Origin: Prunella strophiata
Taxonomy: Eukaryota > Chordata > Aves > Passeriformes > Prunellidae
Assembly (NCBI GenBank): GCA_036583965.1
Contig: JAZBQD010000019.1
Span: forward strand, 20,835,085-20,899,084
DNA: 64,000 nt
Reading direction: 5' to 3'
The translations under genes and the position numbers were made by a program. Of this stretch, positions 1-13,920 are shown in pieces; position 1 is the stretch's first letter, and every line of letters begins with the position of its first letter. The notes beneath the pieces were generated by a model. The model searched no databases. It saw only the letters and a list, made by a program, of their open reading frames with translations, and was not told where the DNA came from.

Positions 1-3000
1 GTGGATGCACCTAGGTTGACCAGATGTAAAGTCTGATTCTGAAAGGGTTAAACCAAACTGTAACCATTCACAACCATTACAGGTTTCATCACATTCCTTT
101 GCATTTCCAGCTGGTGATATTTTTTTCTTCTTCTTTTTTTTTAATTTTCATTTTTTTATATTTTTTCTTTCTGTGTGAGTACTGCTCTAATTAATGAGCA
201 GTGTGTACTGCAGCATGTTAGAGAGACGTGTACTGGTGTCTCTTCCCAGCAGCATCTCCTGCCTGTAATTGCTGCAATTAGTTGAATTAGCAATGCAGAC
301 CATTAGGGAGAGCCTGTGGCAGCCTCTGGACACAGGTTGTAATGTTCCTGTGCACAATACAAAATTACCCCAGCTCAGCAGCATTGGCTCAACCACAGCT
401 TCTGATGAAACTGTTTCCCTTAACAGCTCTTCCTTGCAGAGAGCTGCCTATTCTGCCGAGCAGTAGGATCAGTGGGATGACTCCTGAAACAAAGCAACTG
501 AAATGCTTCTCACCAGGCAGGAAGCATTGTTGAACTCAGGAGCAGGACAGCTGCACTTCAGTACTCTAGGTGAATATTTCTGGGAATTTCACATCTCAAC
601 AAGACTGTCAAATCCTTTTTCCTGATAAAGACTTGCCAGCTTTAAATAATGTCTCCTTTTCCTTACGTTCTTATATCTGCTATGGCTATCTCCAACATGT
701 TCCCTCTTCCTTTTACAAATGAGTTCTGAGGACTCTGCCTTTTCTTTAGCTTCCTGTGCTCCCAGCACTATGAAATACATCTGACCCCTGCTAGAAGTTT
801 CTTACCCTCTGTGTCTCTGTTTGTATTTGAGCTAAGAGGAGAGAAAGAGAACCAAGAAGTCAGTCAGAAAGATCAGATTGAACCTAATGATCCTTCAGTC
901 TTGATTTCAGTGGCTTAGATTGAGCCAAGAAAGAAAAACAGGACAGGTCAGTTGCAAGTAAAAATTATAAAAATAGAGTATCTGTAAAAAAAACCAGTCA
1001 TTAAGTATTTTATGTGTTACTCAGTCATATCCAGCATGGTCATTGGGCAACGTTTTGTGGAATGCTATCTTGCAGTAGTTTCATGCTTAAATACTTTCAT
1101 TAAATACTTCTGCAATCTTGCTTCCATGGGGAGTCAAGATTAAAAGGAACTGAAGGTAATGTGTTCCTGCCTTACATGTCAAGGTCATTTTTTTAAGATC
1201 TTCTTTTAGTCATAGAAAGTGGAAGAATTCTGTTGAAATCCTGCTGACTTCTCTTAAGATAAGCTGGCTTTAAAATTTTGTCTGCTCAGTAAGGGGACAA
1301 GAAAGGAGGAATGCACAAAATAGAAATTTACTTTTTTAAATTCTCCTGGTCCTGTCACATATATTTTAGAAAGTATTATTTATCAACAGAAATAAATATT
1401 TATAACTTATACTGTGATTACACCCTCCAACAGTGAAATGCAGCTGTCCCTGGGTAAAAAGATATCAGTTTTTAATTGCACCAATGTAAAGTAATTTAAC
1501 ACAATTTAGTAAACAAGGCTATAGTGCTAGAAATTTTTAAGCAGGGGAAATATAGCTAGTGAAACTGGAGATTTATACTGTAGTTGTCTAAGGGGAAGGG
1601 TGGCACTGTGAATAAAGAATAAATTAAGGACAGTACCGTAAATAAAGTATAAACTGTCCATCACTACTAGAAGACATTGCTCAGACAGTGCTAAAACCCT
1701 GGCAATTGGTTTTGATTTCCAGGTTAAATTCAGATCATGTGGATTTTGGTTGTTCATCTTAGTTGAACATCTGACAATTCACACTTCTCATAGAAAAACA
1801 ATGATGATTTGCTCCAGTAGGAAATAAACATAAAAATTATAACAATGTGTTGTTGTCACTTATCAGCTGCTATACCTATTTGATTACCCACTTACTTGCT
1901 CAGATCTAAAGGCTTCATGCAACATTAACGTGGAATCAAATCCAATTGAACTGACAATGTGATTTAGTATTTGTAAAGAATAAGAAGTTCCTTATAATTA
2001 TTTTTTTCTCTTGCATAATAGGGGCATCATATGAAACCAGGAAGGTAATAAAGCCTTTTTTTTTTTTTTTTTTTTTTAACTGGACAGCTCCTTGCAACAG
2101 GATACTGGTAGATAATAAAAATTTAGAGCGCTTTGGAAATGATCAGCCAAACTGAGGGTCAAAACATCCTTCCAGACCTATTAATTACCCTATATCTAGT
2201 TTGGCAAGTCCCTGTACCACAACCTGAAAAGTCATGAAGCCTGGCCCTTGTTCCTCTTCTTGTTCAATTTCCCATCTCATAAGCAGCTTAAGGCAGTACA
2301 TGCAACATATTTATGCTGCACTCTGATATGTGTACTAGATTTCCTGCTGTAAAATCCTCTTGCAGCTTATGCTGGTTCTGAACAGAGAAGGGCACAGTAA
2401 GCCAGACTCAGACAAAATGCAAATGTATGTGCAACACTCATCAACCCTTTCAACTTCAACCTCTATTTGCACTTTTTCATGACTGGTTCCACACATGATT
2501 TTATCAATTAATCTCCATCCTTCCTCCCAATCTCTACTACATGCTATTTCACCTGATATTCTATTTTTTTTTTTGTTTGTTTGGTGATTGCTCTTTATCC
2601 CATTCTGCTGATTTTGTGTGTATAAAAATGAGGGTTAGAAAAGGAAAAAACCTCCAGAAGTGGTGTTAGATTTAAGTCAAGGTCATTAACGAGATCTCTA
2701 GAAACCACAGAAAAGATAAGTACACTAATCTGTCTTGCCATTTCCTATCTTGTATTTTTAATCTCAGTACTTTCCATCACAATTCATCACTAACTGATTT
2801 TCTAGTCCCACCACATATTGGTTTTCCATACACCTTCCGCTCAGATACCAACATCTGAATCATCCCAAAGGAATAAAGCTATTTCAGTGAGAAAGAACAG
2901 CAAATTCCTGACCACAGGAACAGGGTCAACAAAACATGCAGAAGGCCATTACTTCTTGTAACAGGAATTTGTACCTTTCAAGACTCTCCTGGAGCTGGGA

Positions 3001-5489
3001 ATTTTCACTGGATGTTTATTAGTACTTGCTGCTTCCACAAGACAGGAGAGGCTAGGGAGCAGAGTCTCTGGAAATCTCTCCACTAACACAATTTCTTCAC
3101 ATCAGAAACAAACAGCTCACTGTGAGGCAGTAAGCAAAAGCACTGCCCCATTTCTGGTCACTCTTCCCCATTTTTGAAATGGTTCTCATTGTACTCATCC
3201 ACTGGCCCCAGGGGATGTAAGAGGATTAATGCTTCAGTGTCTGCCCAGTGATCTAGGGATAGTAAATGCTAAACATTCTTATGTACAGGCAAAAGGATAG
3301 TAATGAAACTTCTCCATATGCTGTGATGGAAATGATGTTTGTGTTTTCATTGGAAAGAACATGAGAGAGAAAATATTTTCCCCTTCCCTATATTAGCTAA
3401 ATTCTATATTAAAAATAATAAGTCACACTATACTATTTTAAAATATGTATTTCATTTCTAAAGAATCCCAGCTTTGAAATTACTTGGCCTGTATTAAAGG
3501 CCATAAAACTAAAGATAGGTATTATAATAACTTTCAATAAAATTTCTCTCTGGCAGGAACTCTTTTTATTCCTTCCTCTGAAAGATTTTTTATGGCATTT
3601 ATATTATTATTTTTTCTCTCCCTCTCTCTAGTGTTTAATGAAATTGCTTTGGAATAAAACCAGGGTAGGAGAAAGTGCTAAACTCTGAGTCCACCCCAGA
3701 GGATTTATGGGCATACTTACCTTCAGATTCTTTCTATTTCACTGAATTGGCTCCCCATTCCTTTCCATGAATTATTAGTTCTGTAATCACCTCCTCCTAA
3801 TTATTCACTCTAAGGGCCTCTTCAATCTTGACATGGTGATAGTTCTACAGTCTGTGTTCATTACCCTGTATGTACTGGTGTGGGATATGTAGTGCAAGGA
3901 AATTTGGCATGGTGTGGCAAGACCTGCTCAAGATGACTCCATTCCTGTCCAATCTTTAAATTGCCCAAAGCCCCAATTTATGTATCAGATCCATAACCCT
4001 TGCTCCTTTGTTCTACACAAAATGGCAGGTGCTGAATCTTCCTTTTCCAGATTGCGAAGTTTTTTTGACACCTTGCTGTTTGGGTACACCACTATTTAAG
4101 AAAGATTAAGCATGCTGGATAAAATAAGCTCTGTCATAGAACAGCTTTATGAAATTATAAAAAACACACCCAGGAATGATGGAGTTCTCCTTTCCAGAGG
4201 GAGAGAAAAGACAAGGACCCATAAATTCAACCCTCAGACAAATTCCTGCAGAATTACACATTTGGCAGTTGCTTCACTTGGTAAAGTAGGATTCAATTTT
4301 CCTACTTGCCTTTTCCTTGAAATTCTTCTGTACACTATTCATGTTACTTCCAATTCAACACCATTATTTGAAAAGCAACACTTAACACTTTGTTGTGAGA
4401 GAAGTGTAAATCTATTTGCCACCGAGGAACCAGAATTTACAGTACTTCTTGAAATATGACCATCACAAAATGCTAGGCACAAATATCTTCCCAAGAGTGA
4501 AGAAATACAGTTGTATTAACCTGGGCACTGCATTTGCCTTTCACACCTAAAATATACAGAGATGAAAGTCAACAAACTTTTTCCTAAATACAACCACTTG
4601 ACTCCCTCCACTGCTTCCATACTGCTGTATTTTCTATAGATCTCAAATTTATTATGGACTACGGACTACATATTTTCTTCTATGCTTAACAGCATTAGAG
4701 TATAAATGCTCCCTTTAGAATAGCAAAAAGTTAGTGATGCTATCCAGTCTTCTAGAAACCAAGATGTTTCTTGGCAAAGAATAGGCTCGAGGCATTTGCT
4801 GTCGTGCCAAAAGAAGATAGCAGATGAAGTGTCTGTCTCATTAGGAGCCATTTCTAGTTTGAATATCTCCACCTTTTGTACTTTGGTAACTGGGCCTTTT
4901 AAAGAACTTTTCGTATTCTGTTCACACTATTCAATTAAATGAGAATCCTTCATCTGTCCTTTCTACACGTTACATTTGTTTCTCACTTTTTAATTAATCT
5001 TTATTTGCAAAATACCCTGGAGGTCACTACAGTATAGCAGACCTGAGAGACTCAGTCTGGACAAACTCAAACTACTACATAGAGATATAATCTGCATACA
5101 AATGGGAAAATATTAGAAATGTTGCAAAAATCATAATGAAGTATTATAAAAGAAGCTGCAATTTAGGACTGTATAAACTTTTAAGTGGAGTCTTGGGTCT
5201 CCTGTCTTTTGCTAAAGTGTATAAATCTTCTCATTACTGGATAGAACAACATGAATTTTCTTATCATGGGACAGACACAGCCACAAATATGTGCAAGCCC
5301 TTTGATCCCCACATACTAATACTGAGGTTGTGTCTGCCTCTGCAGAGGCTATGCATCAGAGAACGTGAAACTAATAATTTTTCTTCATATAGCTAATTTG
5401 AGGTAAATAAAAACCAAGAGGACCAAATCCTCTGTTTGTTTAAATTGGCATTGATTTCAACCAGGCTGCAACAACTTGCAGCAAGAGAG
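1..5489. other. AT-rich non-coding DNA, no gene seen
   Basis: No reading frame here looks like a protein; the longest (about 115 codons at 4112-4459) has no recognisable motif. The stretch holds a T-rich tract at about 120-171 and an uninterrupted run of 22 T at 2056-2077, both ordinary simple sequence. I recognise no interspersed repeat in it, though very old relics could be missed by eye. Confidence 0.7.
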
Positions 5490-5761
5490 AATAGCTCACT
5501 ACATTTAGTTTTGGACAATTCAATGCAGTAAGATTAGGAGTAATTTTAGTCAATTCAGAGAAAAGCCACTGAAAAAAGGAAAGAACTCGAGAGATGCATG
5601 AATGAGACAGGCTTAGTAAAACTAAATATCAGAACTTGATTTAACAAGGACTTAAGGTATGATAAATTTTTACAGGTGTCACAAAGGACATCAGGAAGAA
5701 TGATGAACTATTTAGAGTGCTTAAAAAAAAGGATAAAATTAAGGGAAAAAAAAAAAAAAAA
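5490..5761 (+). repeat. Possible ancient CR1 LINE 3' fragment
   Basis: The order of short blocks resembles the 3' region of old amniote CR1 copies in sense orientation: 'ttttggacaattcaa', then 'agaaaagccactga', then 'aggtgtcacaaagga', then a decayed block before a run of 16 A at 5746-5761. In CR1 this part lies just after the reverse-transcriptase frame. Divergence is high and the 3' tail repeat is missing, so the assignment rests on block order rather than long identity. It could also be unique sequence with chance resemblance. Confidence 0.35.
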
Positions 5762-6082
5762 GGTGTTATTCTACTAAGAAAAATCTCAGTAGTGATCTTT
5801 ACCAGCTATGGAGACGTCTCAAAGAAATACCAGAAACCATTGGCACTGAGGTCAAGCAGTTGCCTAAGCTATCCAGGTATGAATACCATTAATGTATATA
5901 CCCTAATGGGCAAGAGCTTGCTCCATCTATCTTCAGTACAATCTAATTCACTCTAAACCAAGTCCATATTTGCATCCTCTTTGTCACTATGTAATATAAA
6001 CACATTACACATTTCTCTATCATTGCAAAGCAGGCAGCAAAGCTATTCAGCACAGCCTTTCCATTTGCTGTGCTCAGAGCCA

Positions 6083-6430
6083 GAATCACAGAATATTCTG
6101 AGTTGGAAGGGACCCACAAGGATCATCAAAGTCCAACTCCTGGTCCTGCACAGGGCAGCCCCAAGGATAACACCATGTGCCCAAGGATAACACCCTGTGC
6201 CCATTGTCCAAATGCTTCTTGAACTCTGTCAGGCTTCATGCCGTGACCACTTTCCCTGGGGAGCCTTTTCCAGTGCTCAGCCCCTCTCTGGGTAAAGAAC
6301 TTCTTCCTGATAGCCAATATAAACCCCCCTGACACAACCTGAGGCCATTCCCTTGGCTCCTGTCACTGGGGCTGGTGTGTTGCCCACCAAGAAGCTGGTG
6401 GGTAACCAGCAGGCATGTACCCTTCAACAG
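6083..6430 (-). repeat. CR1 LINE 3' fragment, minus strand
   Basis: The left edge 'aatcacagaat' is the reverse complement of the CR1 tail. Reading rightwards come 'ttggaagggaccca', 'caaagtccaactcctggtcc', 'gggtaaagaacttcttcctga' and 'cacaacctgaggccattccc', the antisense of the usual CR1 3' region. The copy is 5'-truncated near 6430, as most CR1 copies are, and encodes nothing. A 20-bp internal tandem duplication (6161-6180 and 6181-6200) is not part of the usual consensus. The tail matches the same general subfamily as the copy at 38.6-39.4 kb. Confidence 0.95.
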
Positions 6431-8699
6431 TAGCCCAGCAGAAGTGCATCTCCTGTCTGCATGTTCCTGGCTGGATATAAAAGCTGATTTGCTGTCAAAT
6501 TATAGCATTAGGTGAGAGAGCTCTCATTAGGCTCCCTATGAGACAGCTACTCCTCAACAAAATCAGCCATTTGTCCACTACTATGGCAGACAGATTAAGG
6601 AACTACACAGTTAAGTAAGAGAAAGCAAAAAATAATCTTCCCAACTGTATGTCAATCTAGATTCATGGGCAGTCATGATTAAAAAGAGCTTTGAAAGCTT
6701 GAATTATTCCTTTGAAAGCCAAAAGCCTGTCTCACTAAAATCAATAGTTCATTAAGACTGTAAAGTCTGACTCTTCTGGACCAAGTTTGATGCCAAATTT
6801 TAGAGCCTTGTTTTGTGCCTGAGCTGTGGAAAGTCAACAGGGAAAAATCATGTTTCTGTCTTTTGTCTCTGTCTGCTGGCAGTGGGGAGGGTGATGATGT
6901 TGTGAGGCAGTGTGAGCAGAGAGAGAAAGAGAAGGGAGGGCAAAGAGGGGAGAAAGGAAAGTGGGGAGGATTAATTCATCTGTTGTTCAAGGCACCCTGA
7001 CAGGGGAAAGAGAAGTATTGAACCACAGCAGCTTAACCCAACTTCAATGTACCTTCCCAAAAGCATAAGGAATGTAATTCTTCATGGTGTTCTGCTGATA
7101 AGCAAATCCTCCTAAATCCTTTCAATTTATTTCTTGGCCTGAAGAAATTACATACTATTTAGGAGCTAAATAAATAAATAAAATTTCATTTCCATGAATC
7201 TAGATTGGCTGTTTATTGATTACATATGCCCACAGAGCCACTTGCTTTTCTATTTCTTTCCTTTCCTAACAGAACAGGCTCTTTTTGTCTTGAACTAGGA
7301 AAGCATCAACTGGAAAGTCTTTTCCAGACTATTCAATGTAACCTTCAAGATCTGCAAGAGCTTTAAACTGGGCTGTAAAATACTATTTATTGGTTTTAAT
7401 GCAAAAGATACAGCTTTTGTGTGAGAAAAGACACTTTCTCCCCTCTTATCAACCAATTTCTCCTTTCCATGTGAATTTTCCTTCTTCCAAACAAGTACCT
7501 TGAAGATGAAAGTTGTGTGTCTATGCACTGAAGACAGAGCCTCTTGCAAGGAAGAATATTCACACTGAGTATACTTTTCATCATTTGATGAAAGAGCTTG
7601 TGCCCCTTCCCTATTATATTTTCACTTCTTATTGAAAGAAACTGTTACTTGAAACAGAAACCATCAGTCCTCTATTATATAAACATGTTATGCAGATGGT
7701 TCTGATACAGGTGAAAACTCCCTAAGAAAGGTACAGAAGGTATGCCTATCATGAAATAAAGTAACTAAAAACCTTAATGATAAAAATCAAGCCACTACAG
7801 CTGACCCCATGACAACTCCCACTCTAAAGTCAGTGAAAGCTGCTGGAAGAACAGTTTGCTGAAATTCAAACACAGCTCAGGAATGTGACATTCTGAATAT
7901 TACATTAATCTACACAATGATGTTTCCCAACCCTTGTCCAAAAGTCTTCAAATGGAAGACATTTATTTTAGGAAATGATCTGAAAATAGATTCAGAGTGT
8001 TCTCCCCTGTGCCATTATCCCACTGAGAAGAACCAACAACCAGCTGTACATACAGGGCAGCATAAACTTCAACTTCTTGCTCTTTTCAGCATCTGCTTAA
8101 AGCAGGACACAGGAAGCAAAAGCTGAATAAAGATTCTTATAGATATGTAGGAAAAAGCCATATTATTGACAGAATTTGGCATCCTGCTGGTGTGGGCTCT
8201 AGTCCCTTAGGTACACATTCTAATATATTATCTTAAATGGCCACAGAAATAATTTTATTAATGTGCTGGGCTACAAACTACACTTGCTGAAAAATAAAAT
8301 GCTACATACTTCACCAGCAGAAGGGCAGGGCAGATCACTGGGATGCAGTTACTTTTTAAATTGCCCCAGGCCAAAACGCCAAGGACATTGAATCAGAGCC
8401 CACTTGTTACCTGATATTGTCCTGATATTGTCATAAATTCACTATTGACATCAGCAAAATTGCCCCCTTTCCCCATGCTTCTGTTTATATTGACATAAAA
8501 TGGAGAGAAAACAGTTTCTCTGCTTGCTTGGTGTACAATCATAATTTTAGTAAACATTTTACATTCTCAAAGTAAAGCCTAGGTACAGAAAACTCCTTTA
8601 CATTTGGTAAAGGGAAGCCTACGTTTCAGAAAGTTAGAGACTCAAATGATGTGAGATGAATCAGCTGCCCTTTGAAGACTCAGCCTCTAGTAAGAGTAA
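6431..8699. other. Non-coding DNA, no gene seen
   Basis: Unique sequence. It contains a purine-rich stretch at about 6886-6970 (G/A with few pyrimidines), a short (taaa)n tract at 7167-7183, and an 11-bp direct duplication 'cctgatattgt' at 8410-8431. None of its short reading frames resembles a known protein. Confidence 0.65.
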
Positions 8700-8935
8700 A
8701 TGGGTTTTTCTTTGCGTGCTAGCTGGCACTTAATAACTGTGTCAGAAGAATATTTTTCATTTACACTTTGCTCCTTTGCTGGAAATCAATATGTCGTTTG
8801 CTGGCATTTTCTCCTGGACATCTTTATTTAGCTTGTCTTTTTTCCTCAGAGGGGAGGGAGTTGTATTTGATTTTGTTCTGTTATTGATTGGATCACTCTG
8901 AGCAAGAAATAAATAACTAAGCACAGCACAGTAGC
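8700..8935. other. Possible conserved non-coding element
   Basis: The segment has the texture of vertebrate conserved non-coding DNA: no repeat, no simple sequence, no long frame, and a dense mix of AT-rich motifs ('ttaataactgtgtca', 'gttattgattggat', 'gctttaatgacaatc') with E-box-like blocks. The call is a judgement of style; conservation cannot be measured from one sequence. Confidence 0.2.
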
Positions 8936-11900
8936 TTTAATGACAATCTCTTAAGCCTCAAAATCTGCACACCGTGTTGCGCTCCCCCCTAACATGATTC
9001 GAAAGAAACAAATCTGTAAAGTACAGTTACTGTATAGAAAAGAGGTAGTCACATGTGCAATTTAACTGGCATTTCTACTTATGTGATCACTTAATAAAAC
9101 CATACAAGTCCTGCTTCTATTAAAGCAGTAGTCCTTTTCCTGTAGCAGCTACTGCTAGGATCTCATAATCTCTTGCAAATGAGGTTTAATGAGAAATTAA
9201 AGATATGGGAGATCTTCTCCCAGCAGACATCGTTCCCTGGAGAGAAGAGGAGCATGTTCACATACTAAACGCTGATGGCAGTACAGCCTGATTCCTGACC
9301 TACAGCAGGCCAGCTCCCCAGGCTGCACCGAGCAGCAGCAGCCACAGCAATCCTGCCAGCATCCAAAGGGAAGGGGTGGGCCAGCCAGCCCCAGGGGCTG
9401 CACAGTAATTGCCCATCCTATTTGTTTTTAAACTGGGGAGTTCTTTATCTCCTCCCCTGTGTCTCTCTTAATTTCTCTTACTCATTATTACATTGACCAC
9501 AAACAGTTGGCACACACAGCTGTAAAATTCATAAAGGAGAAAATACCCTAGTACGGTCCAAACTGTGGCACTTAAAATCTAATGTGACAGGGTATGTTAT
9601 TCATAAAGTAACAATAAACATAAAGACTCTGAATAAATGTACCTTAAAACAACTTCTGCAATTATTATAAGTACCTCTGAGTGCAATAAGATAAACAACT
9701 ATCTTTGAATATTCACATTAATGCGCTAGACTATTCTTGCCAGACAAATATTCCTCTTGCTCCCCAAACATTAACCCACACTTAGAAAATGGCATTTAAA
9801 TACTGTTACTCACAGGATTCACACATTAGCTCACAAGGGGAAGGCAGTTCCCACACATTTAAATGCAGAATAAACATAATGTAGAGGAAATAAATGCAGA
9901 ATAAATCTTGGCCCACTAGGCCAGCACCTACAAATGCTCCCTGAATAACGTTAGAGAGTACAAATTTAACAGAGGAAAATAGCCACTAAACACCTATATG
10001 TAAGCACATATACAACATACTTGCTAAAAAAAGGCTATGAATGGTTTTAATTTATAAACGATAAGAAGTTTATAAATACAAATGTCACAGAAGTAGCTGT
10101 GGTAGAATTCATATTTCCCAGGAACATTGACAGCTTCTTAATCACAAGCCCATCCTTCCTCTCTTAATATAGGATGTAAATTATTATCAGCACTAGTACA
10201 GAGACATCTGTTTACTCAACAAAAGGCATATATTACCATTAACCTATTAACATACTGACATTATCATGGTCAAATCTAATAAAAATTAAATTAAACAGTT
10301 CTAGACAATATTTCATCCAGAAATACAACTGCCAAATAGCTAATGCTTAAAAATCATACTTTTCTATCATTACCAACTTTTTTCCGAGCACCTTTACTGG
10401 AGGGACAGGGACCTGACTTCACACCACACATTAGCAAAGAACATGTAACAAAAACCAGGGATATGAAATCATTACCACCACCACCAGGGATCATGGAGGA
10501 AAACCTAAGAAAGTTAGAGCCAGAAATTTGTCTAATCATAACTTTATCAAGGAAAGAGTTCTACTCCCATCAAACATATACCCATCAGCTTAAAAAAACA
10601 TACTTGGTCCATCAAATACTGATGAAACCAGGTAAGCTTCAACCTCATGAATTGTGGAACATGAAAAATAGCTCCTGAGCATTAAATCTGAAGTGAACTT
10701 CACTTAAATGGCACATGAAGTGGTCCAAGCTGCAAATGGTTGTTATGCAAGAAAATTTTGCCGTTGGGTAAGGCAGACTCCCATGCATAACAAGCCTGAT
10801 AAACACTTATCACTGCTGGGTTTCTCAGCAGCCCCTGCCTAATCAGAACATTTGCCCTGTGAAGGATAAGAAGGCCATTTTCCTTGCTTATTTATTTAGT
10901 TTTCTAGTGAGTTTGATTAACTGTAGTAAAGACAAATCAATCTTTTGTGTTTGTGTGAAATGGGAAAAGGAACGAAGTTAGCTTTAATGGCCCCAGAGAT
11001 GCTCAGCTGGAAGGCACTTACTGAGCAGAGAGCTAGACAAAGGAATTCAGGCTTTAAACACCATCAAGAACTGGCTGACATCAACTATACTTCTACCTGC
11101 TTAAAGGGAAAACAACAAACCCACTCCACACAGAGTGAACAGGCTTTCTTTTCCTCTGCAATTCTGCCTATAAAGGCATCTAGTACTATAAGGTTCTTCC
11201 TTGGGTCCTTCAGATTTCTACATTGTAATTTGGGAGATACCAGGAAACAAATATCTAAAGTAACATCATCAGAAAGAGAGAGGATTTGAAGCTCTAAAGC
11301 CATAAGAATACTTTCACTGTCAGTAAACTTGCTTCTCGACTCAGTTTTGTGGCAATGTTGCATTTTTGGCATCAATAACCTCTTGGTAAGTACTGAAAGA
11401 TAGCATGAAATTCATGCCCACTATGAAATGAAGAAGATTCTGCATAAAGAATTTGAACAAGACACTAAACCAGTTGCAAGTAGAACCCTGAGAAATTTTT
11501 CCTCTCATGTATTCTGATTATAGTGTTGACAACAGTGGAAATCACAAAAGAAATGATGCCATTTTAATGCAATGCCCATTAAAAGGCTTCAGTAATACAT
11601 AGAAACACCCGGGGTCTTCCAGACTATGGACAGCCAAGTTTTAGCCCATGGAGGATTTAACCTTAGTCCTAGCAAGGCATAGAAAAGGGCAGCTTGACCA
11701 AGATGGAGCCAAAATGTAGCAAGAGTTCCCATATTCAAGATATTCCAGATCCTGAATAGACAGACAAAAGTGCATGTTTAGGTTTCTTGCTACATCAGTT
11801 TCTGCTTTTTCATAAGAATTAAAAAAAGCAGAAAGAATCAGAATTTTTGTTCTAAGATAAAAATCCATCTTCCATTGCTATAGCACCTAAAGCAACAGCC

Positions 11901-12780
11901 TTGGGATGATGGTATGTTTCTGGTCTCTCCTGGGAGGAAATAAGTTCAGTTTCCCTTAAAATTCCCTTTTCAATGGTGTCATAATTGTAGCTTCACTTGT
12001 ACCAGAAACAAGACATAATAGCCACTGAATTTAAAAGGTGGTACCTCTGCATTTTCAGATGTAGGCCCTACTCACACTAAAGAGATTACTGGAATTACAG
12101 ACATGAGGGCATATCCAAGCTGGTAGAGCTCCCCCATTTTAGGTCCAGCAATGCTGACTGAAAAAGGCTTTCTGCCAGCAGAGTTACACCACCTATGAGT
12201 GTTTCAAACCCAGTTGACAATAATTGGCACAGTTATGTCCATATCAGGATTTTGACTGGCAACAACAGATAAAATCAAAGCACGTGCATTTCTGCACTGT
12301 GGGACATGCAGTGAAGTTGTCAGAACTCCAGAGTATGACACTGTATTCCTCTGAAATGCTTCGGGATGGAAAAAGTGTTTCTAAGAAATCCTGTAATTGA
12401 CTCCAATTACTAGCAGCTGTTATTAACTGTCTCACAGTTATTAGCAGGCAAATAACTTCAGTCAGGAATTTGCAAGTAAAAGACTGCAGTCAGTGAGATT
12501 TCTTTTGAGTCAGAAATCTCAGGTGAGAGGAGTCCATTATTTCTACCAAGTCTAACTGCCCATTTTACACAACTGTGGAATTACACAGAAGAGCTGAGTG
12601 CCAGGAATGCCTCTGCCACTGATTTGCAATGACCCTTTCCAAGGATGTTAATATGTCAGCACACCATGGCTTAATTTTTAAGATAGTGAAGATGCATATG
12701 TATCTCTTGGAAGCAAATGTTTATAAGTTGCTCTGACAGTACCTTGAGGACAGTGCTGTGCAAAGCATCTGAAGAAAGAT
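8936..12780. other. Non-coding DNA, no gene seen
   Basis: Unique AT-rich sequence. A frame at 10343-10678 (111 codons, plus) contains a run of four prolines coded by 'ccaccaccacca' but shows no domain; its length is unremarkable for DNA this poor in G and C. No splice-bounded or repeat structure is evident. Confidence 0.6.
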
Positions 12781-12965
12781 TATAGAATTCTGAAATTGTT
12801 TGGGTTGGAAAAAATCTTTAAGACCACTGAGTCCAACCATTAACCTAACACTGCCAATTCCATCACTAAACCACGTCCCTAAGTGCCACATCTACACTTC
12901 TTTTAAATACCTCCAGGGATGGTGAGTCAACCACTTCCCTGGGCAGCCTATCCTGATTGTATCCA
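12781..12965 (-). repeat. CR1 LINE 3' fragment, minus strand
   Basis: Reading plus-strand left to right, the blocks 'ttgggttggaaaaaatcttt', 'gagtccaaccattaacc', 'actaaaccacgtccctaagt', 'tttaaatacctccagggatg' and 'accacttccctgggcagcct' are the antisense of a common avian CR1 3' end. The terminal 8-bp repeats have decayed to 'tagaattctgaaa', and the copy breaks off near 12965. It is a different subfamily from the 6.1 kb copy. Confidence 0.93.
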
Positions 12966-13559
12966 GTTTTTTATATTTTGTGAGCAGAAAGACTCACACT
13001 GTCAAAAATGGAACTCCCATATGGACTGTAACAAACTGTTATGCAGGGCTGAGATGGGAGGGACATAAGAAACATTCTGCTCTCTTTAATGTTTCTGAAA
13101 TGAAATAAAATATTGGAGGTGACTGCACAGTTCCTACAAACTGAGGTTACTGCACACAGGAATTTCTTGCAAATTCTTCTCATCAGTGGGAAAAGCCTGC
13201 AGTGCACATCTATAGAAGTAAATGGCAGCAGAGCTTAACACCAAAGGCAAATGACCCTCAGAAAAAGAGCCCTGCCATGGTGGACCACCAGTACTCATCA
13301 GAACACAAAACTTGCTTTCACAAGCTCTAACACAGCTTTTCCAACAGGTGCAGAGTAAAGCTCTGTAATCCTCTCTACCAGGCAGCTTTGAATCTTAGCA
13401 CCTCATAGGTAGTGGAACAAATTACCTGGCTGGTCCCAGGACATCCCTTTTACCTAAGTCTCCCACTTACCCAGAATGTGCAATTGATCGAAACAAATGC
13501 TACAATCTGACACCATGGAGCGCTTGACAGCTGTCAACTCATTAAGTTCTATTCACTGG

Positions 13560-13920
13560 CTTCCCACCTCCTTGCCAATGTATTACATAAATTGCATTTT
13601 AGCTGGCAGCCTTTCCTTTGCCTGAAACCATTTTGTACTGAGCATATTTAAGTTCATTGTTTTTTTTTAAATGAATTTATTCCCTTCCCTTTGGTAATTT
13701 GCCTTGCCTTGCAACAGTTTGAATGGGCTGCAGGATACTGTTTCATTATCAAGCTGCAACTGGAAATGAATATTTTATAGCAGCTGAACAGAGGTTTGGC
13801 TGTAAATGACTACATCCTAATTACACAAAACAAAAGGAAGACAGAAAGAAGAATGAATTTAATTAATGAAATATTGATGCAATTTAGAGACAAAGGCCTT
13901 CCCATTTAGAAGGGAATTCC
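13560..13920. other. Possible conserved non-coding element
   Basis: A 360-bp stretch free of recognisable repeats and rich in developmental-type motifs: 'atttaattaatgaaat', 'ctaattacacaaaa', 'tcattatcaagctgcaactg'. It lies in gene-free DNA, which fits a distal enhancer, but the sequence alone does not show function. Confidence 0.25.
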
